A stretch of 64,000 nucleotides of DNA from Algoriphagus aestuariicola (GTDB lineage Bacteria; Bacteroidota; Bacteroidia; Cytophagales; Cyclobacteriaceae), in assembly GCF_017254835.1 (NCBI RefSeq), contig NZ_JAFKCW010000003.1, positions 372,001 through 436,000 on the forward strand, read 5' to 3'. The notes beneath the pieces were generated by a model. The model was given only the letters and a program-made list of their open reading frames with translations. It had not been told where the DNA came from and searched no databases. The position numbers and the translations under genes are program-made. Of this stretch, positions 16,949 to 25,752 are shown piece after piece. Numbering within the stretch: the first letter of the stretch is position 1; each line of letters begins with the position of its first letter.

Positions 16949-16972
16949 GCTGCCCGACTTTCGCCGGGCAGC
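16949..16972. terminator. hairpin between convergent genes
   Basis: An 8-bp stem GCTGCCCG/CGGGCAGC with a short loop lies between the DUF4403 and HEAT-repeat genes. There is no strong T-run, so termination is less certain. Confidence 0.5.
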
Positions 16973-16992
16973 CTGGAGATTTGGACGATTGA

Positions 16993-17481
16993 CTATTTTA
17001 ATTTTTTCATCATATCCACTGCCACACCCTTGATATCATCATCAAGGAAGCTTTTGGAAATCTTGTCGATTTTTGATTTGAGGGTCGCTCCCAACTTGCT
17101 CGCCTTGGCGGATTGCAAGGCAAACTTGACCACCGAAGGACTGCTGTCATCTAGGGAGTGCTTGAGGATCGCTTCGGCAGCGCCTGTACTTCGTTTTTGA
17201 GCTCCGTAAGCAGCGGCTACCCTAATCGGTACGGATCCAGAGGCGGCTGCTTCTTCCAGTATTTGATCCGCAGCGTCTCCTTCGATATAGCCGACAAGAT
17301 AGGCGGCCTTCATCGCGAGGTTTTCGTCACTTCCGCCGACCAGTTCTTTCAGAAATGGAAGTGCAGACTCTCCAAATTTGAGCCCAGCAGCCGGATAGTC
17401 TAATTCATCCTGTCGCAGAAAGGCCAGAAGTTCATCTGGGTTAAACTCCCCGGATGCTGCTGATTTTCGTTTTTGTGCCAT
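16993..17481 (-). CDS. HEAT-repeat protein
   Basis: A 162-residue all-helical protein of HEAT/PBS-lyase-like repeats. About four repeats run from residue 40, seen in segments such as 'ENLAMKAAYLVGYIEGDAADQIL', 'VPIRVAAAYGAQKRSTGAAEAIL' and 'PSVVKFALQSAKAS'. There is no signal peptide and no catalytic motif, so it is probably a protein-binding scaffold in the cytoplasm. It begins 12 bases after the stop of the LGFP-repeat metalloprotease gene on the same strand and is likely co-transcribed with it. That makes the protease its most likely partner, but nothing in the sequence proves binding. Confidence 0.75.
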   Translation of the reverse strand: MAQKRKSAASGEFNPDELLAFLRQDELDYPAAGLKFGESALPFLKELVGGSDENLAMKAAYLVGYIEGDAADQILEEAAASGSVPIRVAAAYGAQKRSTGAAEAILKHSLDDSSPSVVKFALQSAKASKLGATLKSKIDKISKSFLDDDIKGVAVDMMKKLK

Positions 17482-17493
17482 GATCGTCTGGAT

Positions 17494-18732
17494 TTAAAGT
17501 GGAGTACTGAGGTTCGAATTGCGCATCGTCGTGGACTCGGCGGCAGTCAGGTCCGGAGGAGGGTTCGTAATGTTAAAAGTCCCGTTTCCTGTCATGAGCC
17601 GATCATTGTTGTTCACATGGTTGAGTCCCAGCACATGCCCAAACTCATGTCCCAAAGTCCATCTGCTGGCAGATCGGACTACGACGCAGCCCGGTCTTCC
17701 CGCAGGATGAGCTGCGCAGCCATTGTAACCCGGCACGGTACTTCGTACATAGTACACGACTAGGTCATTGCCGGACATGAAGTTTCGGTTGCCAAAGAGC
17801 GAATTCTGCTCGGCGGTAGTCTGTCCCATGAAGCATCCTCCTACATCCACGTCGGTCAACGTTGGGAGATTCAGATTTTCTGTGGTGACCCAATCTACCC
17901 GGATCCCGGAAACTGCCCAGACCTCCTGCATTGCAGCAAATTGCTGATTCAGGGTAAAAGAGGTAGGGTTTTCAAGGATTTTCACATGAACTCTTACCCT
18001 TTCCCTGAGCACTCGTACTCCAGCCGTAGGCGACCAATAAATGCTCCCTTTTTGGAAATGGGAAATCCTGCCAGTGCCTCCAAAAACCACCAGTTCGTCC
18101 GAGGTTGGGTATCCCACGACACTCTTTTCCCACCCTATAGAAGCCCAATGCTGTCTAATGAGTCCATGGACTTCATGGGCACCGGTGGTCGGAGTCCAAT
18201 AGATGCTTCCTCCCTGGAAGTGGTTGTACCGACCGACCCCGTCCGGAGTTGTGTTTTCATTGGTCAAGGGATAGCCTAGAAAGCTCTTTTCCCAACCCAA
18301 ACTGGAATATTTGGAACGAATCGCCCCATGAACTTCCCAAGCTCCGGAGGACGGGCTCCAGTAAATGCTTCCCCCCTGGAAATGATTGTATCTGCCAATC
18401 CCGTCGGGACAGGCTGATTCGTCAGTCAGAGGATAACCCAAAAAGCTCCTCTCCCAGCCCAAAGACTGCCAGCGAGCCCTAATCAGCCCATGCACTTCAT
18501 GGGCACCTGTGGATGGATGGTAATAGATCGATCCATTTGCATAATGCTGATAAGAACCCACACCGTCCGGACATTTATTGATCGGAGTAGTGTTTGGTCC
18601 CAACCAGCCTCCCGGACCTCCCAAGGCCTGGTATTTCAGGGTAATGGGATGCTGAAAAATCTGGATATTCTTAATCAATTCCAGATTCAGCTCTGTCCTC
18701 ACCAAAGCGGGGTCAATTTTGAGTTTTGACAT
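17494..18732 (-). CDS. LGFP-repeat protein with C-terminal metzincin protease domain
   Basis: A 412-residue two-part protein. Residues about 33-240 hold four LGFP-type repeats of roughly 53 residues, with recurring 'LGWEKSFLGYPLT', 'PDGVGRYNHFQGGSIYW' and 'TGAHEVHGLIR'. Residues about 245-412 form a zinc protease domain. The metzincin motif 'HEFGHVLGLNH' is at 362-372 and the Met-turn 'DRLMTG' follows at about 378-382. No Sec signal, lipobox or C-terminal sorting domain is visible, which is unexpected for LGFP repeats, known mainly as wall-associated modules in actinobacteria. The repeats are near-identical in places, pointing to recent internal duplication. It is the first gene of a pair with the HEAT-repeat gene. 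Confidence 0.85.
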   Translation of the reverse strand: MSKLKIDPALVRTELNLELIKNIQIFQHPITLKYQALGGPGGWLGPNTTPINKCPDGVGSYQHYANGSIYYHPSTGAHEVHGLIRARWQSLGWERSFLGYPLTDESACPDGIGRYNHFQGGSIYWSPSSGAWEVHGAIRSKYSSLGWEKSFLGYPLTNENTTPDGVGRYNHFQGGSIYWTPTTGAHEVHGLIRQHWASIGWEKSVVGYPTSDELVVFGGTGRISHFQKGSIYWSPTAGVRVLRERVRVHVKILENPTSFTLNQQFAAMQEVWAVSGIRVDWVTTENLNLPTLTDVDVGGCFMGQTTAEQNSLFGNRNFMSGNDLVVYYVRSTVPGYNGCAAHPAGRPGCVVVRSASRWTLGHEFGHVLGLNHVNNNDRLMTGNGTFNITNPPPDLTAAESTTMRNSNLSTPL

Positions 18733-18839
18733 AGGACTATCGTAAAAATGTGAAACAAAAAATTTACTTAATATAATGACAATATATTAAAAATCAATCT
18801 ATGATAAATTATATTTTCATTTCTAACGCCTTAATTCAT

Positions 18840-19517
18840 CTAGTAGTTTTTCGTCAAATTTTTAAAATCGTGGATCCCTTTTTGTTGGCTTTTTTTCAAA
18901 AGTTTCAACAACAGCTGTGCCGTCAGGAAGGCGTCTCCTGCTGCAGTGTGCCTATCGTCCGTTTCGATTCCATACCTACTGCACAGCGCGTCCAAACTAT
19001 AGCTTTCCAGTTGGATCCTACTGCGGTCAGCCTGAGGCCCGTGCTCCAGCCTAATCGCCAGATTCAGTGTATCGATGACCGGATTGGGCAACTTCTCAAC
19101 GCCAAAAGGCTTAAGCAATTTGATTATCATCTCCAGATCGAATCCCAGATGATGCCCGACGAGAATAGAATTACCAAGATATTTCAACAGAAGCCGCGAA
19201 AACTCTTCGGTCGAAATCTGGTTCTGTATCCCTACCAATCCATGTATAGGTGCCGACTTACCTCCATGGCCTTTCGCCGCAGGGTACCATTCCACTGCGC
19301 TGGGAACTTGGATCCTAGACTCTGAAATCTTCACGGCACCAAAGGACAGGATGGAGTCCTTTGTCGTATCCAAGCCTGAAGTTTCCGTGTCAAGAACCGT
19401 AAAATTCAAATGCTCGATTGATCGAATTCCAGAAATCACCACTTCATTTTCGGCAAAAAATTCTCTCACGAAGTCCAGCCTCTCCCGCTTGGGTTTCCAA
19501 AACTGCCACCAACTCAT
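18840..19517 (-). CDS. DnaQ-like 3'-5' exonuclease (DEDDh)
   Basis: A 225-residue exonuclease-fold protein. The DEDDh residues are visible: Asp43 and Glu45 in 'VLDTETSGL', Asp127 in 'GHHLGFDLEMI', and His190 and Asp195 in 'HTAAGDAF'. It starts within the stop codon of the DUF294 gene (ATGA overlap), so the two are translationally coupled. This pairing of a cNMP/CBS/DUF294 protein with a DnaQ-like exonuclease, next to an acetate symporter and acs, also occurs in proteobacteria. It is probably not the replicative epsilon subunit. A role in nucleotide signalling or RNA/DNA turnover is inference. Confidence 0.88.
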   Translation of the reverse strand: MSWWQFWKPKRERLDFVREFFAENEVVISGIRSIEHLNFTVLDTETSGLDTTKDSILSFGAVKISESRIQVPSAVEWYPAAKGHGGKSAPIHGLVGIQNQISTEEFSRLLLKYLGNSILVGHHLGFDLEMIIKLLKPFGVEKLPNPVIDTLNLAIRLEHGPQADRSRIQLESYSLDALCSRYGIETDDRHTAAGDAFLTAQLLLKLLKKSQQKGIHDFKNLTKNY

Positions 19518-21460
19518 CGCCTGAAATAGTCAAGTTGGAAGCGGATATTGACGACTTCCTGCAACTCTGAAATCGGGGAGAAGGTATTCTTTAGGAGTTG
19601 GCGCTGGATTTTCCCCAAAGATTGGGGTTTAATATATCGTCCGTTGTTTCGCTGGTGAAGCCCCTCCAAGGCCCTCATGCGCATCAGAATTTCGTAGGCT
19701 TTGCCAGCTTGAGAGAAAAGCTCCGCATTGCTCGGCTCCAGCTCCGAGAGCTTTTCAAATCTCTTGAAGGTATTGTTGATTCCTACGACCTGATGGCTCA
19801 AAATGAGCAATCGCGCCAAGTCGGTCAGGGGAAGCATTGCCCTGGCTTTGATGTCAAACTGATCCCTGTTTTCGCCGGATTTCTCCACGACAAAATCCTT
19901 GAAAAAGCCCAACGGCGGGGGATTTTTCAGTGCATTTTGAGCGAGGAAGTTGAGAAAAATCCGCTTTTGCCCTATCTCTTTATACACGTGCTGAGTGAGT
20001 TCCTCCACAAGAGACTTTGATCCGGCTACCGACCGGTAGTCAAAAAAGATCGAAACCTTCATCAGCGCTTCAGGGCTTGGATGGTGTATCCAGTCGGAAA
20101 AGTAGTTTTTCCAAACAGAAAGCGGCTGGACCCACTCAGGATTGCTGGCCATGATCTTCCCCGGACAAGGATCAAAACCACAGGCCAAAAGCACTTCAAC
20201 CACATTTTCCCCTAACTTTTGAAAGTATTCGGAGGCTATCGTCTCTAGCTCAGGAGGCACATCTTGGTACAAGATCGCGTTGTCAAGGTCCGTCCTCAGA
20301 AGCTGCTCCTCCCTTCCCTCGCTACCCAGCGAAAGAAAACAGAATCGGGTCTCGCCCATTTCGGGAAAGTCCGGTTTGAGTTTTTCTTTGGAAATTTTCA
20401 GGGCTTGTGTGATGATCACGTCGTTGATCTCCGTCATCACCGATGCTACAAATTCCATCGAGATCTCATTTTCGAGGTAGTACCGCAGCATTTGTTCCGC
20501 CCGGTCGCGGATCAGCCTCATGTCCCGCACATCCAAGGTATTCATCATCCCGTGGATCAAGACTGCAGGGCTGTTGCCCATAGAAAGAAAAATGTCGTGG
20601 TCGGCGATAATTCCGCAGACCGGACTATCTGAGCTGCCGTCTTCTGTCAACACCAAATGGTGGAGCCTGCGGCGGATCATCTCAAGGTAGATGGTCGTGA
20701 ATCCGTCCTGCTTTTTCACCGTGACCACCGGAGATGTCATCACTTCTGACACGGGTTTTTTCGGAGAAAAGCCAGAAGCTACGACTTTGCTTCTTAGATC
20801 CTTGTCGGTCAAAATGCCCAGCGGGAAGTCTTCCCCGCTACAAACCACGATACTGCTAACCTGGGAATTCGTCATGAGCTGGGCGGCATCTTCTATGCTT
20901 GTGTCGGGAGCACATTTCAGGACGTTCTCCGAGTACCTGACTTGCGCTGGGTCGGAAAAAATCAGGAGAGAATGGTCTCCCGTAGTATTTCTGAATAAAC
21001 TTCTCGCCTTCTGTCCTTGGGAAAGATCCTGCCGGACCACCACCTGCCCCGCAGCAAAACCCGCAGCAAAAAAAAGTGCAACTCGGCTATTTTCCTCCAA
21101 TACCTTTTCAAAAACCTCCACCGGAACGGCATAAATGAGACTGTTTTCGATGATTTTGGAGCTGAGAAGATAGGGGCGTTTTCCCAGTAGTGCCAACACG
21201 CCAAAGACATCCCCTTCATCGCAGACTTCGCGGATTTCATCTCCATTTGGCGTGTCTTCTACCAAATGGACAAGCCCCTCCTTCAGGATAAAAAAGTGCG
21301 GTCTCGCCGCCTCTCCCTGTCGAAACAAAGTCTCACCTGACTCCAGATATTGAATCTCGACTGAGCGCGCGACCGGTTCGAGTTCGCTTGGACTGAGAAA
21401 GGAAAACGGAGGGAAGCGCTTGAGAAACTCGGCTACCCGCTTGACGATGACATTGCTCAT
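19514..21460 (-). CDS. cNMP-binding/CBS/DUF294 nucleotidyltransferase-like signalling protein
   Basis: A 648-residue multidomain cytoplasmic protein. Residues about 18-125 form a cyclic-nucleotide-binding domain ('ESGETLFRQGE', 'EGDVFGVLALLGKRPY'). A CBS pair follows at about 175-295. The DUF294 nucleotidyltransferase-like domain is at about 335-480, with 'GSEGREE' at 379-385 and 'DLDNA' at 391-395, the GlnD-type catalytic-site pattern. A helical DUF294_C domain ends the protein. It likely senses a nucleotide and modifies or binds a partner. Context beside acs and the acetate symporter suggests control of acetate uptake or activation, but this is not shown by the sequence. It overlaps the exonuclease gene by 4 bases. 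Confidence 0.9.
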   Translation of the reverse strand: MSNVIVKRVAEFLKRFPPFSFLSPSELEPVARSVEIQYLESGETLFRQGEAARPHFFILKEGLVHLVEDTPNGDEIREVCDEGDVFGVLALLGKRPYLLSSKIIENSLIYAVPVEVFEKVLEENSRVALFFAAGFAAGQVVVRQDLSQGQKARSLFRNTTGDHSLLIFSDPAQVRYSENVLKCAPDTSIEDAAQLMTNSQVSSIVVCSGEDFPLGILTDKDLRSKVVASGFSPKKPVSEVMTSPVVTVKKQDGFTTIYLEMIRRRLHHLVLTEDGSSDSPVCGIIADHDIFLSMGNSPAVLIHGMMNTLDVRDMRLIRDRAEQMLRYYLENEISMEFVASVMTEINDVIITQALKISKEKLKPDFPEMGETRFCFLSLGSEGREEQLLRTDLDNAILYQDVPPELETIASEYFQKLGENVVEVLLACGFDPCPGKIMASNPEWVQPLSVWKNYFSDWIHHPSPEALMKVSIFFDYRSVAGSKSLVEELTQHVYKEIGQKRIFLNFLAQNALKNPPPLGFFKDFVVEKSGENRDQFDIKARAMLPLTDLARLLILSHQVVGINNTFKRFEKLSELEPSNAELFSQAGKAYEILMRMRALEGLHQRNNGRYIKPQSLGKIQRQLLKNTFSPISELQEVVNIRFQLDYFRR

Positions 21461-21558
21461 TTACATCACTAAAGGCTAAACTGAATCATAGACTGACAGA
21501 ATGACAAGGAAATTTCCCGGCTCAACATTTGAACAAATCGAAACTTAAGCTATTGTAA

Positions 21559-21732
21559 ATGAAGGGTCTTTTCAAATTTTTCCGGCCATTTCGCCGACTT
21601 CTTTGGGCATTGATCGTGGCCTTCATGGTTGGTGTGCACAATTTCTACAAACAGGAAATGGACTCTCCAGATTCGATTGTGTCTTCTATAGAGATGGATT
21701 CGGAAGAAAACGACTCTACTCCGAAAGACTAA
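21559..21732 (+). CDS. small single-pass membrane protein (57 aa)
   Basis: A short open frame on the opposite strand to its neighbours, between the DUF294 gene and acs. The N-terminus is basic ('MKGLFKFFRPFRR'), followed by one transmembrane helix ('LLWALIVAFMVGVHNFY') and an acidic, Ser/Asp-rich tail of about 27 residues. The basic-helix-acidic layout predicts an N-in topology with the tail outside. The stop is 3 bases before a strong hairpin, and the reading frame fills the space between divergent and convergent neighbours. These points support a real gene. No family is recognised. Confidence 0.6.
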   Translation: MKGLFKFFRPFRRLLWALIVAFMVGVHNFYKQEMDSPDSIVSSIEMDSEENDSTPKD

Positions 21733-21735
21733 AAA

Positions 21736-21760
21736 AAAGAGCCGGGGACTCCGGCTCTTT
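21736..21760. terminator. intrinsic terminator shared by small protein gene and acs
   Basis: A 10-bp perfect stem AAAGAGCCGG/CCGGCTCTTT with a 5-base loop. An 8-base T-run follows on the minus strand, so it primarily ends the acs transcript. Confidence 0.85.
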
Positions 21761-21766
21761 CACTTT

Positions 21767-23659
21767 CTATTTCCTTCCGGCAATGATCTTTTCGACCACT
21801 TCTGGATCGAGTAGCGTCGATGTATCTCCGAGACTATCCAAGCTTCCTTCCGCCACTTTCCTTAAAATCCTTCGCATGATCTTTCCCGAGCGTGTTTTTG
21901 GCAAACCCGGGACGATCTGTATCTTATCTGGCTTGGCAATAGGACCTATGATCTTGGAGACCGCATCTTTGATCTCATTGATCAGATTGTCCTCAGTTCT
22001 ATTGGTCATATCGCAAATGACATAGGCGTAGATGCCTTGTCCTTTTACTTCGTGTGGATAGCCGACCACCGCGGACTCGATGACTTTAGGATGTTCGTTG
22101 ATAGCGTTTTCTACCTCGGCAGTACCCATTCTATGTCCTGAAACGTTGATCACATCATCCACCCGACCGAGTATGCGATAGTAGCCGTCGTGATCGCGCT
22201 TCACCCCATCGCCTGTGAAGTACATGTTTTTGTAGGTCGAGAAGTAGGTTTGCTTACATCGCTCATGATCGCCGTAGGTAGTACGGATCATCGATGGCCA
22301 TGGGAACTTGATGCAAAGGTTGCCTTCGACGGAATTGCCCGTCAGCTCATTTCCCTCTGCATCTACGATGCAAAGCTGAACTCCCGGGAGTGGCAAGGTT
22401 GCGTAAGCGGGTTTCGTTGGCGTGATCCCAGCCAAGGGTGAAATCATGATTCCCCCAGTCTCAGTCTGCCACCAAGTATCCACAATCGGGCAGCGTCCCT
22501 GTCCGATATGGTTGTGATACCAATGCCAAGCCTCTTCGTTGATAGGTTCTCCTACTGAGCCCAGGACTTTCAGGGAGCTGAGGTCTTTACCCTGAATTGG
22601 AGCAGTTCCAAAGGCCTGAAGTGCACGGATCGCGGTAGGCGCAGTGTAGAACACATTGACCTGGTGCTTTTCGATGACTTCCCAAAATCGGCCCGGACTA
22701 GGATAGGTTGGCACTCCCTCAAACATCAAGGTAGTAGCTCCGGCCAACAAGGGACCATATACGATGTAGGAATGTCCAGTGACCCAACCAATATCAGCCG
22801 TGCACCAATACACATCCCCTTGGGAATATTGGAAAACATTGTCAAAGGAGTACTTGGTATACACCATGTAGCCGCCAATGGTATGGACTACTCCTTTGGG
22901 TTTGCCGGTGGAACCGGAGGTGTAGAGGATAAAAAGCATATCCTCACTATCCATTTCTTCGGCTTGATGGATTTCGGATTGACCCGCCAATACCTCATGC
23001 CACCAAAAATCCCTTCCTGAAACCATGTTGGTTTCTTGACCGGTTCTTTTGTACACGATCACGGTTTCGACCGAACTCTTTTCCAACGCCTCATCTACCA
23101 CCGATTTCACTCCGATTTTTTTGCTTCCCCTGTAGTTTCCATCAGAGGTCAGGATAGCCTTTGCTTCGCAGTCGATGATACGGTCCGCTAGAGAAGAACT
23201 TGAAAATCCCGCAAAAACCACTGAATGGATGGCACCAATCCGAGCGCAAGCCAGCATTGCTACGGCAGCCTCTGGCACCATGGGCATATAAATAATAACC
23301 CGGTCGCCTTTTTTGATCCCTTTGCTCTTTAGCGCATTGGAAAACCGGCACACCTCGACGAAAAGCTCTCTGTAGGTCAGCGTACGCGTGGCCTCTCCCG
23401 GCTCGTTGGGCTCCCAAATAATAGCGGGACGATCCCCGATGGTGTATAAGTTGCGCTCAAAAATGTTTTCGGTAATATTCAATTTCGCATTGAGGAACCA
23501 CTTTACATCAGGCTTCTCAAAATTCCATTTCAGCACGCTGCTCCAACGCTTTCTCCAGTGAAATGAATCGGCAATTCTAGCCCAGAATTCTTCGGGCTGG
23601 GCAACGCTTTTCTGGTATTCGTAAAGGTACCCGCTAAGGGTATGTAATCGGTCACTCAT
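21767..23659 (-). CDS. acs: acetyl-CoA synthetase
   Basis: A 630-residue AMP-forming acetate--CoA ligase that makes acetyl-CoA via acetyl-AMP. The phosphate-binding loop 'YTSGSTGKPKG' lies at 246-256. The acetate pocket region 'DIGWVTGHSYIVYGPL' and the C-terminal 'TRSGKIMRR' with the adenylation lysine at about 593 are intact. That lysine is the usual target of reversible acetylation in Acs. Length is slightly short of the typical 650 residues, but all core motifs are present. It starts 33 bases after the symporter stop, so uptake and activation of acetate form one transcription unit with the DUF4212 gene. Confidence 0.97.
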   Translation of the reverse strand: MSDRLHTLSGYLYEYQKSVAQPEEFWARIADSFHWRKRWSSVLKWNFEKPDVKWFLNAKLNITENIFERNLYTIGDRPAIIWEPNEPGEATRTLTYRELFVEVCRFSNALKSKGIKKGDRVIIYMPMVPEAAVAMLACARIGAIHSVVFAGFSSSSLADRIIDCEAKAILTSDGNYRGSKKIGVKSVVDEALEKSSVETVIVYKRTGQETNMVSGRDFWWHEVLAGQSEIHQAEEMDSEDMLFILYTSGSTGKPKGVVHTIGGYMVYTKYSFDNVFQYSQGDVYWCTADIGWVTGHSYIVYGPLLAGATTLMFEGVPTYPSPGRFWEVIEKHQVNVFYTAPTAIRALQAFGTAPIQGKDLSSLKVLGSVGEPINEEAWHWYHNHIGQGRCPIVDTWWQTETGGIMISPLAGITPTKPAYATLPLPGVQLCIVDAEGNELTGNSVEGNLCIKFPWPSMIRTTYGDHERCKQTYFSTYKNMYFTGDGVKRDHDGYYRILGRVDDVINVSGHRMGTAEVENAINEHPKVIESAVVGYPHEVKGQGIYAYVICDMTNRTEDNLINEIKDAVSKIIGPIAKPDKIQIVPGLPKTRSGKIMRRILRKVAEGSLDSLGDTSTLLDPEVVEKIIAGRK

Positions 23660-23692
23660 GGTAATGGAGGTTATAAAGGGGGAATGTTTCTT

Positions 23693-25378
23693 TTAGTGAT
23701 TTTGGGCAGCGCCTGCGCCCTTGGGAATCCTGATATTCTGGATTAGATCCTGTACCTGCTGAGGTGGTGCAGGAGTAAATTTAGAAATGCCAAAGCATAC
23801 GGCGAAATTCAGCACCATACCCAAAGAGCCAATTCCCTCGGGCGAGACTCCAAACCACCAATTTTCCGGGGTGTTGAGCTCAGGATGGAGGAACTTAAAA
23901 TACACGATGTAGCCGATAGTGAAAACCAAACCAGAAATCATCCCGGCAATCGCTCCCTGCTTGTTGGTCTGGGTTGAGAAAATCCCAAGGATAATTACCG
24001 GGAAAAAAGAGGCAGCTGCCAAGCCAAAGGCAAAGGCGACAACTTCGGCTACAAAACCCGGAGGATTAACCCCAAAATATCCAGCAAATATCACCGCTCC
24101 AGCGGCAGCTATCCGGGCAATCAGCAGTTCTTTTTTTTCCGAAATTGTCGGATTGAAGGTTTTGACCAAATCCCGAGACACCGAGGTGGAAATCACCAAA
24201 AGCAATCCGGCAGCGGTGGAGAGTGCTGCAGCCATGGCCCCGGCAGCGACCAGTCCGACGACCCAATTTGGCAGCTTGGCGATCTCGGGGCCAGCAAGCA
24301 CCATGATGTCCTTGTCGATGGAGAGTTCATTGGTATCAGGATCGGCGAGGTATTGGACCTTCCCGTCTCCGTTCTTGTCATCAACAGAGATGAGATTTGT
24401 CTTTTGCCAGTTTTGTATCCAAACTGGAAGCTCGGAGATGTTTTTTTCCGAGGTGGAGTTGATGGCGTTGTAAATCCCAAAGGCAGCCACAGCTGGAGCG
24501 GTCGTGTAGAGGATTGCGATGAAAAACAAGGCATAACCTGCTGAAAGTCGGGCATCTTTCACTTTTGGAACCGTGAAAAAACGTACGATCACATGGGGCA
24601 GCCCAGCTGTGCCCACCATCAAGGCCAAAGTGATCATAAACATGTCCGTCATGCCTTTCCTTCCCGAGGTATATTCAGCAAAGCCCAGTTCTGACAGCAC
24701 ACCATCAAGTTTTTCCAAAAGGGGAGTACCGTCGGCCACACTCCCGCCAAGACCAATTTGGGGGATTGCGTTGCCGGTCAGCTGCATGGAAATGAAGATA
24801 GCCGGTACCATGTAAGCGAAGATCAGCACGCAAAATTGGGCGACCTGCGTATATGTGATGCCTTTCATTCCTCCAAGCACCGCATAGAAGAACACAATAC
24901 ACATTCCGATGATCACACCCGACTCGATCGGAATTTCCAAATAGCGCGAAAAAACGATTCCCACACCTCTCATCTGTCCCGCCACATAGGTGAAAGAAAT
25001 GAAAAGCGCACATATTACCGCAACTACCCTCGCTTTGTTGGAATAGTATCGGTCTCCCACAAAATCCGGCACGGTGAATTTCCCGAACTTTCGGAGATAA
25101 GGCGCAAGCAAAAGTGCCAAGAGTACGTATCCCCCCGTCCACCCCATCAGATATACCGAGCCATCGTAACCAGAGAAAGAAATCAATCCAGCCATGGAGA
25201 TAAACGAAGCGGCCGACATCCAGTCGGCGGCTGTTGCCATTCCATTTGCCAAGGGGGATACTCCCCCTCCCGCCACATAAAATTCTTGGGTGGAGCCGGC
25301 TCGCGTCCAAATTGCGATCCCGATATACACTACAAAGGAAAGTCCGACAAGAAGATAGGTCCAGGTAAGTATATCCAT
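23693..25378 (-). CDS. sodium:solute symporter (acetate/monocarboxylate, ActP-like)
   Basis: A 561-residue SSS-family permease with about 13 transmembrane helices. It begins 'DILTWTYLLVGLSFVVYIGIA' and shows 'YVAGGGVSPLANGMATAADWMSAASF', the signature region of the ActP branch. 'MVGTAGLPHVIVRFFTVP' is another family block. A soluble loop around residues 310-360 ('DDKNGDGKVQYLADP') is a typical ActP-branch insertion. It is preceded by the DUF4212 gene (8-base gap) and followed by acs. The DUF4212/SSS pair is a known two-component acetate or short-chain carboxylate transporter arrangement. The ion and substrate are inferred from family and context. Confidence 0.92.
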   Translation of the reverse strand: MDILTWTYLLVGLSFVVYIGIAIWTRAGSTQEFYVAGGGVSPLANGMATAADWMSAASFISMAGLISFSGYDGSVYLMGWTGGYVLLALLLAPYLRKFGKFTVPDFVGDRYYSNKARVVAVICALFISFTYVAGQMRGVGIVFSRYLEIPIESGVIIGMCIVFFYAVLGGMKGITYTQVAQFCVLIFAYMVPAIFISMQLTGNAIPQIGLGGSVADGTPLLEKLDGVLSELGFAEYTSGRKGMTDMFMITLALMVGTAGLPHVIVRFFTVPKVKDARLSAGYALFFIAILYTTAPAVAAFGIYNAINSTSEKNISELPVWIQNWQKTNLISVDDKNGDGKVQYLADPDTNELSIDKDIMVLAGPEIAKLPNWVVGLVAAGAMAAALSTAAGLLLVISTSVSRDLVKTFNPTISEKKELLIARIAAAGAVIFAGYFGVNPPGFVAEVVAFAFGLAAASFFPVIILGIFSTQTNKQGAIAGMISGLVFTIGYIVYFKFLHPELNTPENWWFGVSPEGIGSLGMVLNFAVCFGISKFTPAPPQQVQDLIQNIRIPKGAGAAQNH

Positions 25379-25386
25379 AGGTGAAT

Positions 25387-25650
25387 TCAGTCTTCGTGAA
25401 CGTCAAACTCCCTGTCTAGTCTGTTCATTCGAAGCACATAGACGAAAATCAGGATAATGAATGAATAGATCGCGCCCTGCTGGGCAAACCAGAATCCCAG
25501 AGGATATCCCCCGAGGTGGTAGCGATTTAGGGGCTCTACCAAAAGGATTCCAAAACCGAAAGAAACGACAAACCAGACAACCAGCAAAACCATGAGCGTG
25601 CGCAAATTTTTCTTCCAATAGGAAGTCATTCTGTTTGGCGTTTCCTTCAT
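25387..25650 (-). CDS. DUF4212 small subunit of sodium:solute symporter
   Basis: An 87-residue membrane protein from ATG 25650. An upstream in-frame ATG at 25827 would add 59 residues with no membrane or family character. Two transmembrane helices are clear ('LMVLLVVWFVVSFGFGILL' and 'GAIYSFIILIFVYVLRMN') with the conserved 'LGGYPLGFWFAQQGAI' between them. DUF4212/YjcH-like proteins are encoded just before SSS acetate permeases and probably act as their small subunit. The acidic tail 'DREFDVHED' is cytoplasmic. Confidence 0.88.
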   Translation of the reverse strand: MKETPNRMTSYWKKNLRTLMVLLVVWFVVSFGFGILLVEPLNRYHLGGYPLGFWFAQQGAIYSFIILIFVYVLRMNRLDREFDVHED

Positions 25651-25752
25651 AAAATCGATGCGGTTTGAGGGTAAAAAAGCGGGTGAAATAGCGGCTAAAA
25701 TGCCATTTCTAGGATAGAAATTTCTGCTTTTTAATCCAAAAATGAAATACTT

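Noticed and set aside
17950-18640. DNA tandem repeat as a mobile or CRISPR-like element.
   Set aside because: The roughly 160-bp repeats are in-frame and encode the LGFP modules of the metzincin. They are explained by coding repeats.
18840-19517. DNA polymerase III epsilon subunit (dnaQ).
   Set aside because: The DEDDh motifs fit, but the gene is translationally coupled to a DUF294 signalling gene, so a replicative role is less likely.
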